Assembly (NCBI RefSeq): GCF_032854445.1
Contig: NC_088305.1
Span: forward strand, 29,350,628-29,414,627
Source: Liolophura sinensis
Lineage: Eukaryota; Mollusca; Polyplacophora; Chitonida; Chitonidae
Direction: 5' to 3'
Length of the DNA: 64,000 nt
The notes beneath the pieces are model-generated. The model worked only from the letters and a program-made list of their open reading frames with translations. It had not been told where the DNA came from and did not search any database. A program made the translations under genes and the position numbers. Shown piece by piece: positions 49,453 to 61,500 of the stretch. The first letter of the stretch is position 1; each line of letters begins with the position of its first letter.

Positions 49453-50477
49453 TCACGTGGTTGAGGGTGGGGCGTTTATGAACGGTTTGGGTGACAATCT
49501 TTTCCAGGGGTCCTCCATCATTGAGTTATTATAATACATCCTAATATCAGAACTCCCACCAGGATTACAGTCAATATTCTGAAAAGCAAAATAAAGATCG
49601 CATTATGATTTTACTAAATTTAACCAGGACGAATTGAAGAACTAAATTTCTATCATATCAACATCTGGGAAAAGGTAACTGAATAATTTGATGTACACGA
49701 TGACATAATCAGCCCAATCCCTGATTTTCATTTGTAACTTGTGATGAGCTGATCAACCTTTAGGTAACATTTTACTGTAATATATAAACCTCAAAGAAAA
49801 AAATCAACAAAACCCAGTGCATGAAAATACTGCACAAGAAATCAAGGTCTGTATGTTAATACTTTGCATCATCTGTTGTTAGTTATCAGAGTGTTGAAGC
49901 TGATGCCTGATGATTTAAAAATTCTGCAATTTTTCGCTTTGCACCTTTAATGTGCCGCTCAACATGACCAACTTACTGTTCAAGTTAAGTATGTTGGCCT
50001 AAAATGTACCTTATTTTTGCCCCTTCCTGGTCTGCCACCTCTGAACTTCGGCGTGGAGGTTTTTCCCTGTGAAAAGTTCCCTCTTCCTCGAGGAGAGGAG
50101 CAGTATGGGAAGGTATTCTGGCGTGGTGAGAAATGCCGAGGAGAACGTTGTGCGGAGTATGGGCTTATGCCGGGGGCACCCTGAGAATAGCCACCCCTCG
50201 GAACGTGGCCGCCTCCCCCGTAAGGACTAGGTACTGCCGGCCCAAGAAACATAGCTTCCATGGGAGACCTAGGGATTTGAAACTGGGGTGACGGCGAGGT
50301 GTATTGCTGTGAGCCACGAGGACTCGGTGTTCGATAATGCTGTCTCTGTTGAAAACCGCAGTTTGTTAGATTTGAAGTGCCGTTGTTGTTGTACGGGTTG
50401 TAGTGATGGTTCCCCCCACTACCTCGTCTGTTTGGCGAAAATCGCGGACTTTGTGGCGGATACCCTCTACTGTACAT
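49453..50477 (-). CDS. MPLKIP: M-phase-specific PLK1-interacting protein (TTDN1) homologue, two exons, 197 aa
   Basis: In vertebrates MPLKIP/TTDN1 is a disordered nuclear protein that binds PLK1 in mitosis and the lariat-debranching enzyme DBR1; its loss causes non-photosensitive trichothiodystrophy. Exon 1 is 50477-50010 (ATG, 156 codons) and exon 2 is 49578-49453 (41 codons plus TGA at 49453-49455). The donor AAG/GTACAT and acceptor TTTTGCTTTTCAG join in phase 0. Exon 1 is rich in Gly, Pro, Ser, Arg and Tyr with many SP sites (QSPRFSPNRRG, RSPRHFSPRQ). Exon 2 has the diagnostic C-terminal motif YYNNSMMEDPWKRLSP, matching the conserved MLEDPW segment of MPLKIP. The total of 197 residues is close to the human 179. 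Without splicing, exon 1 would read through into a nine-residue tail that lacks this motif. Confidence 0.85.
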
Positions 50478-50610
50478 GGTTAACGGTTCACGGTGAAAGC
50501 TACAATATCGAAAAAAGTTGCAAACGAAGATAAAATACCTGACGGAAGCCTAAAAAAACATGTTTTAACGCGAAACGTGTAAGCGGGAACACGTCTTCTT
50601 GTGAACTGTC

Positions 50611-50931
50611 CTACTTTAGCTTGGGGAATCCCATGATGTACACTGGTTTTGGTGACGTCATGGGGTTAGCGTCACGGGGAATCACCACCGTACAGATGTC
50701 TTTGGCTTCCCAATCTAATAAGTTGACAAAAAAGGGATTAATTCCACCGGCTGTGACGTTTTCCTGGTGAAGACCTTTGGCAGAAAACCGTCCTTTGTTT
50801 TTGTGCTGTCTTGTGGTGTCAAAGTCAAGATGCATAATGTCACAAAGGCGGTACAAGACCGAGGTAAGGGGGTGGCGTGGCGTTGTACCTTCTGTTCGAA
50901 GTTCAACATGACTGTTCAAGTACTGCACATT
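50611..50931 (-). CDS. Unassigned ORF or exon upstream of MPLKIP
   Basis: I do not recognise this protein. The frame is open for 106 codons and ends at TAG... read as stop at 50611-50613. The first in-frame ATG is about a third of the way in (CDIMHLDFD), so the upstream part can only be coding if an exon enters here; a TAG at 50932-50934 precedes it and could itself be a splice acceptor. The sequence looks like real protein: YRLCDIMHLDFD, then KGLHQENVTAGGINPFFVNL, LDWEAKDICTVVIPRDANP and a C-terminal YIMGFPKLK. It lies on the same strand 133 bp upstream of the MPLKIP start. It could be the last exon of a small gene whose other exons lie between 51 and 52.5 kb. Confidence 0.4.
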   Translation of the reverse strand, partial: NVQYLNSHVELRTEGTTPRHPLTSVLYRLCDIMHLDFDTTRQHKNKGRFSAKGLHQENVTAGGINPFFVNLLDWEAKDICTVVIPRDANPMTSPKPVYIMGFPKLK

Positions 50932-50934
50932 CTA

Positions 50935-52270
50935 TCTTGTCACGCCAAATATTTTGTTTTTCACGTTCTCTAAAAAATAATTATGTCTTTAACTGGCCAA
51001 TGTTTAGTATTGAAATTCACAGAAAATAATAAAATCTTAAATCTATTTATTTATTAGATAAAAGATTAAGAAAATAATAGGCCCCACTTTATTACTATAT
51101 TTCACCTACATGTAAGTTTGGTATTTAAGGAAAACTTAATGCACTGATCTTTTTTCTGTGATAAGAAATCTGTTTAAACTTCACAAGCAAACTCTTTAAG
51201 TTGAATGAGTCAATTAGACTCAAACAAAATGTGTTACTTTAAAAATGTTAAAATTTAATCACACCTAATTGTAGTTTTATTTTAACTACATTGGCAACAC
51301 AGGATAAAAACAAGAGATAATCACAGCTAGATTAGGCTTGCTTATTAATTCAATCACTGTGTCTTTTACCAGCCAGGGATCAGTACACGAGCTGGCCATG
51401 AATATTTATTTTTACGTGTATGGCAAATGTAAGCCTACACGTATAGGGGATATTGATGCATTGACTTATTTGATTCTTAATCAAGCATAGATCTGTAATA
51501 TGCTTTGGAAATTTAATAGTTTTTCAAATCTTAAAATGTATTAAGTGATAACTATTCAATTGCCAGCTGTTAGCCATCATATCTGAACTGGTAATCATTA
51601 TAGACTTCAGGTCATGTTCAAAGCAAGCTGTCTACATTGTCAACATGTGGTCTGCTCGGCATGTCTTAAACCTGAGTGTTGCATCACAGAGGGATTAACA
51701 GGTGTTAATGGCATGATTTGTGAACCGTATATTACCTTGATTACTTGATTCCAGACAGGTAGAAATGAAAAATGTTGTTGACAGTGTTTTGTAGATGTTG
51801 ATTTAATGAGATTTAATGACATGCAGTGCACAAAACAATTCACGTTAATTCCTTAACATTAAATTTGCATCGTGTCTCGCTGGGAAAGTATGAAGCTTTT
51901 TCCTTTTAATTTGGTATTTATTTATGACACCAAAGGTTAAAATACAGTGTACGATGGCAGGATAATATACTTATTTATGAACAGTCAGCTGTAGTGTAAG
52001 GACAGAGGGATGTTTTATGAAGTAAAAAAAAATCATTATTCATTAATATTTATGTCATATCATGTATTCAGTTATCAAGAAAGAATGTGATAATAGTTAT
52101 GATAAATGTTTTCTCATTATGGACTAATCTAGCTCTCACTAAGATATGAAGATCTTTCTGTCAAAATCATCATCTGCATGTGTATGTGTCAAAAGATGAA
52201 ACAATTTATTAAGACACACAGTTTGAGCTAAATGTGAAGTGATAGAAAAATGTAACACCCTTTCTATGAG
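50935..52270. other. Spacer between minus-strand genes and WDR24
   Basis: AT-rich sequence, probably containing the 5' ends and promoters of both the minus-strand ORF and WDR24. No coding exon could be recognised, although the first WDR24 exon is expected somewhere upstream of 52541. Confidence 0.45.
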
Positions 52271-52279
52271 CTACTATTG

Positions 52280-52455
52280 TGTACGTTCGCCTTGTGCACA
52301 CACACCTTTCTTGTGCACACGCACACCTCTTGTGCTCGTGCTCCTATTTATGTACATGTACACATACACCTCTGATGTACATGTACACCTCTAATGTACA
52401 CATACACCTCTTGTGTACAAGTACACCTCCTGTGTACATTTACACCTCTAACAGG
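52280..52455. repeat. Short degenerate tandem repeat of TGTACACCTCT type
   Basis: Repeats of about 20 bp around ATGTACATGTACACCTCT, ending 85 bp before the first recognised WDR24 exon. Units vary in length, and the word TGTACA is palindromic. Confidence 0.75.
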
Positions 52456-52540
52456 AGGCTTGTATGCATGAATGATCCATCGGATTAGGTGTAATACACA
52501 AAATAATCAAATGCTTGTGTTTTTTTCTGTCGGTCTCCAG

Positions 52541-55500
52541 TCACCCCTAGCTCTGCTAAGACGATGCACATGTCGTTTGACAATCCTGCTAGGGTGATCA
52601 TCAATGCCATAAGTCTGAACAAGGACGCTACACAAGTTGTCATAGCAGGCAGAAACAGTAAGTATTTTTCCGTACACCCTAAATGACCATAAATTTCGTC
52701 CAAGACTAACTTTTTGCTGATTGTGAGGGTTCTGTTGATTTTAGAAAGGTGTTTTGAGGATTGCTTGGAACTTGGGATGATATTCTGCTGGAAAATTTTG
52801 TGAAGGTTTGCCGCACCAAGAAGCATGTTTGGTTCTTCTGTGGTGTAGTCGTTTTATATCCTTTAGTTTCAAATTTTATCTTGTGTTTTTGTTACTCATT
52901 TGTTTAAATATGACGTCTCTCATTGGAGTCCTGGACTAATAAACCTGAAATATTTGTATGTTTGTGTCTTTTCCATAAAATATTTGAATATTTAACTTAC
53001 AAATTTTTTAACATTTGCATTCACAGTTTTCAAAATAGTGTCCATCGAGGAAGATCATTTTGTGGAGAAGACCAACCTTAGGGTGGGGAAAAACATCAAT
53101 TTGAACTTCAGTGCTGCAGATGTAGAATGGAATCAAAAGGAAGGTGAGTCGAGAGCCAGTCTCTGTTTACAGTTTAGCGCCATTTATCTGCAGAGATCAT
53201 CTGACAGAAAAAACCTCTGTCCATTAGATATTCATAAACATAGTGTATTTCATTCAAAAATAACGCACAAATCATTCAGGCTTTAAAGTTCTCTGACTTT
53301 TTCATATTTTTCTTTTTGCAGATCACATTTTAGCATCTGCTGCAACAAACGGCTCTGTTGTGATATGGAATTTGAACAAACCGTCCAAGTCAAAACAAGG
53401 TATGTAGCCATGCTCTTGTGTTCATGAATTTTGATCTAAAATACTCCAGTCAGCTGTGTCAAGTGGTTCAGTCCGGCAATGATCTACATGTGTGCAATGA
53501 TCAACATGAACGGGGGTGTGGACTCAGTCCCTTTCTTGGTCAGTGAAACTCCATGGTTTGTGTTAGGGCTTTGGTGACAAAAAGCGATTAGCAGCAATTT
53601 GTGGGCGATTTGCACAGGTTATCTTACGGGAAGGTTGTCCCACCATGAATATGACATGCCCGCTTACGTCGCTCTGCAGGTGAAAATCTGTCTGACACGT
53701 GGAAAAGTCTGTTAGTCCCTTGTAAAATATAAATGGTTAACTTCTGCATGTCCTTCAGTAACGATAAAATTGAGTGGGATGAGTTGCTCATACAAAGCTT
53801 CTTGATGTTTGTATTGATTAAAACTTGTCCTGTAACAGTCATTTTAAAAATTCAAGTGTGAAAGTCAGCCAGCTTTAGGCAATCTTAGAGGCTCGAAGAA
53901 CCCTTTGAGTACACACTACCAAACCTTGACTACTGCTGTACTCTAGGGTATCAGCAAACATCGAGAAACTTACCAAACTGTCGAAAATATATTATTTTAT
54001 ATGTGTTTGTGAAGGCCTTGGGGAAAGACAGTTTCGTACAAATTGACTGAATTGCCTTCAATAAATAAAGATATCACCATATAAAAGACTGTAAATAACC
54101 TAAAAATCTCTCCTTGAGTGTTAAAAGTGGCTCATTTGTCCTGATTCTGAGAGTTCTGTTTATCTTATAGGAAAGGTGCATTTAACTGAGTTTTGTTTTG
54201 AAGGTAGGATGATATTCTGCTGAAAAAATATAAGTTTCGAAACTAAAAGTAATTTTTTATGACATATATTTTGACCTCCTTAAAAATGCACTTCTAGGGA
54301 CAAAATTTGAAAGTCATTGACAATAAATAAACAAACAATTAAACTGGGATGTAAATGTTCATATTCTTGCTTTGTAGAACATGTGTTCAACGAACATGCG
54401 CGGGCTGTGAACAGGGTTTGTTTCCACGCCATGGAACCTCACATGCTTCTGAGTGGAGACAATGGGGGCTGCATCAAGCTGTTTGTAAGTACATGTACAT
54501 ATACTTGGTGGCATAGGTTTATCCAGGTGGGGTGTCTCAATGTCTTTGACACATCCTTTTGTAAAAAATTAAAATGGGAGAGATGGGTAGACTGGGAATG
54601 AGATGGCCTGATTTCAAATTCTAGCTAAATCTATGCTTAGTGGTATCTCAGTACAACAGTGATAGACCGAGAATGGTGCCCTCTTAGATGGAATGTCTAC
54701 AGGGCATGATCTACATGTAGGATAACAGTCTGGGCACCCATACACTCTAACATTCATTTGGTTAATTTGAATAAGGAGTTTTTCATATAATACAATATTT
54801 TCACGTAAATAGCCTTATTTGGTGTTGTAGAAAAGTTCCACACTTAAGAAACCAATTATTTTGGATGTATTAAAGATATATGATCATGATTACCCTTCCC
54901 CCACCCCTCCCCCACACTTAATTGTTTTCTCAGTTTAGTGAAGACCAACCTTATATGCATGTATATGAATAATCATCCTAGATCGGGTCATGGGGCCGAG
55001 GTGGCCAGCATGCCAGCCCAGTGCAGTGACACAGGAGCCTCTCACCAATGCAGTCACTGATAGTTCAAGTCCAGCTCATGCTGGCGTCCTCTCAAGTCGT
55101 ACATTGGAAGGTCTGGCAGTAACCTATGGATTGTCATGAGATTCCTATGGTTTCCTTCCAACATATTGGTGGCCGCTGTTGTATGAATGAAATATTCTTG
55201 AGTATAGCGTAAAACACGAATCAAGTAAAATAAATAAAAGGCGACTGGTATTTTTTGTGTGTTACTCAGGATGTCAAGCGTAAAGAAGTGAGTATGTCGT
55301 TCAACAGTAACTCTGAGAGCGTGCGTGATGTTCAGTTTAACCCTCACCATTACTTCCTGTTTGCTGCAGCCTACGAAAATGGTAATGTTAAGGTGAGTAA
55401 ACAGGGCTAGAGATCTTCTTTTTTGAAGAAGGGAAGTCAGTGTTTCAGGAAATCAGTTTTCAAGCTTTTCATTTTATTTTTTGGAAAAAACGTGTGAATT

Positions 55501-58500
55501 ATTTTTTAAAAACATTCGCTTGATTTTGTACTCATCGTCGTCTAGTTTATAGACTTTTCCAAGCCCTATATTCAACAGTATTGACATATGTTATTCCTAT
55601 TTTTATCAAATAAAAACAGATTGTACTTTTGTATGCAGGTGGATTGACACCTTGCCTGTCAGTCAGTTCATCCAAAAAAAAAATAAACAGCTTTCCAGAC
55701 TTGATTGGTTGATTTTATTGAACTTGGGTAACAGCTTCACCAATGCAAGTTTAAGATCACATTTTGGCCTGTTTCATCCACTTTTTGACAAAATGATGAC
55801 TGTTTATTCTTCTGTTATGGACTTTGACATGCAAATTTTGCTATCTGTATTATTCTGAAGGCAGAAACTTGTAGGGGACATGTGTTTTTGTTAAGTAAGA
55901 ATGCTGTTTTTTTTTTACTTACGGTGCATCCTTTCTGACTGCAGCAGGTATAGGTAATTTTTATAAAGCTCAGGGGGATTAAAAGCTGGAAGATCCAGAT
56001 TTCATGTGGTCATAATTTATTTCCTACAAATTTATTTCACGTTTTTCATTTTTTGCCCTTAGATCTGGGACATGCGGAAGCCTGATCGGTGTGAGCGTCA
56101 GTTTACGGCTCATGGGGAGCCCATCTTCACCATTGATTGGCACCCAGAGGATTCTAATTGGATAGGCACAGCTGGTAGGGACTGTACCATTAAGGTAAGT
56201 CAACAATTCCAATTGATTTGATTGATGAAAGTTTTCAGGGATTTACCCAGATTTCAGGATATATTTTAATAAATAAAAAGTTAAATTCCCCTAGCCTAAT
56301 TTCTAGAAAGTTTACTAAATTTTGCATATAACTTGGCAATTTCCATATTTATAAAAGTTATCTGCTTTCACCCCTGTAGAATCTTGCAATGCATGTAGTT
56401 TTTGTCCTGGTAGATCTGTGGTCGTAAGTTCAAATCCAGCACTCACTGGCTTGGCTACTGCAGTTTTAAGTTGGGAGGTTTCTCAAGTGGCTGGGAAATG
56501 GTGGCGGTTTACTTGATCACATCACTTTCCTCCACCATAAACTACACCACTGGCCTATAAGCGTGAAATTCTTGAACACACTGTTAAGCATCAATCACAT
56601 TTCACAATTTGTCATTTTTTCTTTGATGCATGACATCAACAAAGTTTAGTTTCTGGCTGAATGTGAGATATTTTACAGACTCTGACAGTTATACACAGTG
56701 GTCCAAATGGCAGAAAAAACACATCATATTCTAGGGTAATACTGCTGTGTTGTGGACTGCCTAAACCACACATACAGGCAGTAAGAAATGTTACAAGGTC
56801 CCCATTTCAACTGTGTCTTTCAGAAAATACCGGAGAAATTAACAAATATTTATATTTATCCAAAGAATTACACTTATTCCTCAGGTGTGGGATTTAAGTA
56901 AGATGAAGTCAGTTCATATAGTCCAGACTATTGACCCAGTGTCCAGGATAAAGTGGCGGCCTCAGAGGAAGTACCATATTGCCAGCTGCTCCCTTCAACT
57001 GGACTTCAACATCAACATCTGGGACATCCGCAGACCTTACATCCCATTTGCTGCGTTCACAGAGCACAAGGATGCAGCCAAGGGTGGGCAATCAGTAGAT
57101 TATTAACTTGATTGTTTGGTTAACGTTTAATAACTTAAAAAATAACGTCTGTGCCTAAGAGTTTCTCACTCATTCGATGGTTCCCAGTTTCCTAACACCA
57201 TAATGCTGGCTATCTTTGTACAAGTGAAAGATTCTTGACTATGGGGTTTAAAACACCAAACAAATATATGTCAGCTGTTTGGGTAGTTGTCAGGTTTATG
57301 GGTGGAAGAAAGCAGTGGACCATAAACCAGTGACCTTCAGTAGGTACATGTACCTAAAGATGCCCTTGACATAAAGCGAAACAAAATAAGCTGAATTTAA
57401 ACACTCTTGTTTCATTCACCGGTAACAGCAGTCCTGGTACCGGTACCGGTAACTGAAAACCGGTAACTGAAAACCGGTAACTGAAAACCGGTAACTGAAA
57501 AAATTCTTCTGCATAGAATATATTGTTTCGTTTTGGATATGACAACTATAACTTTGGAAATTTGTGAGCATTATCAATTTCATAATGCCTAAAGGCAGAA
57601 AACTGGTTTCAAGCACTGAGGTATTCTTGTTTCGTTAACCTAAAAGCCCTTAAACAGTCATGTAGATGTAAGTGATAAATTCTTAAGTATGGCTGTGAAA
57701 ACCAATCATTTAAATAAATAAATTTGTAAAATTTTGAGTTTTTAGGTTGTCCCTACATTTAGATACCACATATGACAGATTTTACCTTTGAAAATTCTTA
57801 ATTACAGTGTTAAATACCAAACAAATACATAACTAACTGACTTTTTGAAACCTTTGATCACCATTCCATGCAGGTCTGGCATGGAAGCATCAGGACCCAC
57901 ACGTGTTCCTCAGCTGTGGTCGTGACAACACGCTTTACCAGCATGTATTCCGGGATGCTATCCGCCCTGCTGATCATATCGTACCTGCCGGACTCGACTT
58001 CAGTCTTCACGGAGCTGTCTCGTTTGCTAACTGTGATAAAGGAACTGTGGGTATGTACCATTATAGCTGATTGTAGAGCCTTGGTGATAAGTGGTGAACA
58101 GCATATGTAGGGCCGTTTGCCACTCTCACATTGTTGAAGACCTCTTTTCCTCCCCCTATAATATGGTGTGTAAATTTATACGTCACACCTAGGAAAGTTC
58201 ATCAGTGACTTGCCCAAGGTTTATGGTTTTCCGCCAGTAAAGCTCCACCATTTCATAAGAGAAAAATTTGTAACTTTGGCATTGCTCACCATTGAATTGA
58301 TTGTACAACAGCCGCAAGTGCGGGGTGCATTCAGATCAGTGGGATCTTCGGGGACAGCACTGTTGGTCGTGTTGTTGTCTTTTGTATGTATGAATGTATA
58401 TAGCTTCACTTTTTAAACTACACTATACTTTACCTTGTTTTATATGTATTGGTGCATCTTTTTTATTGGACTCTGAAGTACATGTTTACTGTATATTGTG

Positions 58501-61500
58501 TTCTCTGTAAAGGCCTTGGGGAAGAACGGTTTCATTATAAATTGACTGAGATACCTCTGACAAATGAAGATATTACTATAATGGAATATGTGCTCATAAA
58601 CACTTCCCAAGATGCAGTTAGTTTTGTTCAAGACTCTGACTTTGTTTTCTCCACCCACCACTAAACATGACCGCCATTTTTGAGTATGGTAAAAATCAGA
58701 AAAATCAAAAAAAAAGACATGTAGACGTATTTACTCTAATTTATCAGCCTTTCTGCAGAAATTAAAATGGAATTCAGGATATTTTGTGTTGTTGTGTGAA
58801 ATAAAATGTCTTTGCTGAAAAATACGGATACATGTATACACAAAACAAAGTGGAATACAGATAACATGAAGAATAAATTTGATGACATTTTTGATCAGCA
58901 GAAATTGTTTTTTTCTCATTTCATCCGTCATTCTTGAATGAACTCTTTCGACAATGAAAGGTTCGCGACCAAGTGGCTTGACATCAATCTTCAGGAAAAC
59001 CCCTGACAGAAGTGAACAGTTCTCCCAACAGGTCACCAGCAGTCTCTTTATGGCAGACGACATTGAAAAGGTATTAAAACGTAACTCACTTGTGAAATAC
59101 ATGAAGAATATTTGCTTTGGGTTGCAGGGAATTAGGCAATTTGAAGTGACTGAAAAAGTGTATTTGTATGCTTGGGTTTTTACGACTATCACACTGAAGA
59201 CACCAGACATGACACTGGTGTCACCTTATCCTCTCACCTTATGCTGCCAACCAGTTCTGTTTCCTTGCTCTAACCTCTCAAGATCTGAGCACCAAGCAAG
59301 GCAGCAACATCTATATTTCATTGACAAGCCAGTGTTGAAATTGACAGATTGACCCCTGCCATTTGTCAAAGCGACAGTGTCACATCACAAAGGGGACATC
59401 ACTCTGTTGTAGTATTAATGTATAGCTAATGTGTCCCACACGGTCATTTTTCCATGATTTTCATCCAATATTTAGTCTCGTATGATTCAAAACATTGTTG
59501 ATTCACATTCCATCGTTCCCATTTTGTGTGTAGTATGGCTATGATTCTGAATTTTTAAAGCCGTTTTTGCTTTGTTGTCACAGTCCATTAATGTAAATCT
59601 GTCACTGGATGGGTTTGTGGAGTCTGCGAGAGGATACCAGTTGTCAGGGCGACCCATCGAGGAACTGTTCGACCTCAATGCAAATGTTGCTCTCAGTCTT
59701 GAAAAATTTCAGGTAGGTGGAGCATTCACACTATTTTACTTAATGTATTTCTCCTCAAGTTTGATATTTATTTATGCTCTTTAGAAAGGCGTAAAGTCCT
59801 TAAAATGATACTTTTGATGCCAATGCTTGAGTTTTTCTCAACTTTTAAACTTTTCTTATAATTATAAAATGGCCGTGTTAGGTTGATGAATCAGTCACAA
59901 TCAAGCAAAATGAGTCACTTGAAAAATGCTAAAAATGCTAATTGAGTACGGCATTTAGTTCTGTATTTGTTTTTGTTGGTCTCTAAATGTGATTTTTAGT
60001 GGATCAAGATAAACATGTGCTAAAAGTCAATTGCGCTGCCATAGCCAGGTGGTTAGGACATCTTACTTACCGTGAGGGAGGGTAGATATACACACTTAGC
60101 ACAAGCTGGTTATGTATTTGATTTATTTAATAGGGTTTTCTAGACACTTTGTAAGTTCCAGAAGAAACCTTCCTACCAATATTTCCTGCTCTTTGTATTT
60201 TGATTTATGGCCTTACATGAGAAATTCATTATGTATTTGTAATTTATAATTCATTCATAGCACAGCAAGGTTAATCATAAACAACTAAGCCGAAAAAAAA
60301 AGAAATGACCCTGAACGTTTCTGTTGTTCTCCATCAGGTAGCACAGACGTGGCAGATCCTCAAGCTGCTTTACTCCAACAGTTTGACCTTCACGCCGACC
60401 TTTGGCACTCAGCAGAGCCGCTCCATGTCCCTGACGCCTCAAACCATAGAGAAGCAGGATATAGAGAGATGTAAGTGTGATGGGAGGGCTGGGAAGGATT
60501 TTGAGAGATGGTGGGGTGGGGAAGAGAGATCATGTGACATTTTAAGATATCTTCCCAGATATTTCAGTACACTGTACCTTGCAGATAAATACTCAGTGAT
60601 TTATTTCTTTGATTTAGGTGTCACAACGGTGTCTCTTTCTAGCAGGCACCATCCAGTTCTGAGAGTTTTATTGATCTAAAAAAGGTGTTTGGTTTTAGAG
60701 AAGATAGGATAATATCCTACTGGAAAATTGTAAGCTTCAGTGCCAAAAATAGTATTTTATGACATTTATTTGCAGCTAAAAAAGCACTTTTTGATACAAA
60801 ATTTTAGTTCATATTTATATATGATTACATGTTAGTAAGGTTGCCTAATGTTAGTATGGTCGCCTAATGTTGGTACAGTCACCTAATGTTAGTACGGTCA
60901 CCTAATGTTAGTATGGTTGCCTAATGTTAGTATGGTCGCCTAATGTTAGTACGGTCACCTAATGTTAGTATGGTCGCCTAATGTTAGTACGGTTGCCTAA
61001 TGTTAGTATGGTCACCTAATGTTCGTATGGTCACCTAATGTTAAAGTGGTAATGTGGCATGGTCGGGCAGTCAGGTTGTATCGTTACGACACACAAGGGT
61101 TCAATCCTGGCCTTGTATGGAGAATTTCTCCATTGTGCCCCTCTGGCTGACAAGGTATCTTCGCGGGACCTTGGTAACAATAGGCAGTCTGTTTGTGTCT
61201 GTGTGGCCGTCCGCACAGTCTGATGCTGAAGACCAGTGGTCAGTACAGTGTGCAGATTTGTACGTCACACATGGGAAAGTTCACGTTTTTATTATCGCTC
61301 GGGTTTCCTCCATCCATTAAAACTGTCTGTCATGACAGAAGTGAAAAATTCTTGAACATGGCATTAAGCAAAAAATCTTACGAATAAATAAATAATGTTT
61401 TGGCATTCTGTGTAGGGTATAATTTATTATTTTGTAAATCATCGAATAAGACTTTTTTATTTATTATTGTACATCATTTTCTTTGTGCTCAGTAAAACAG

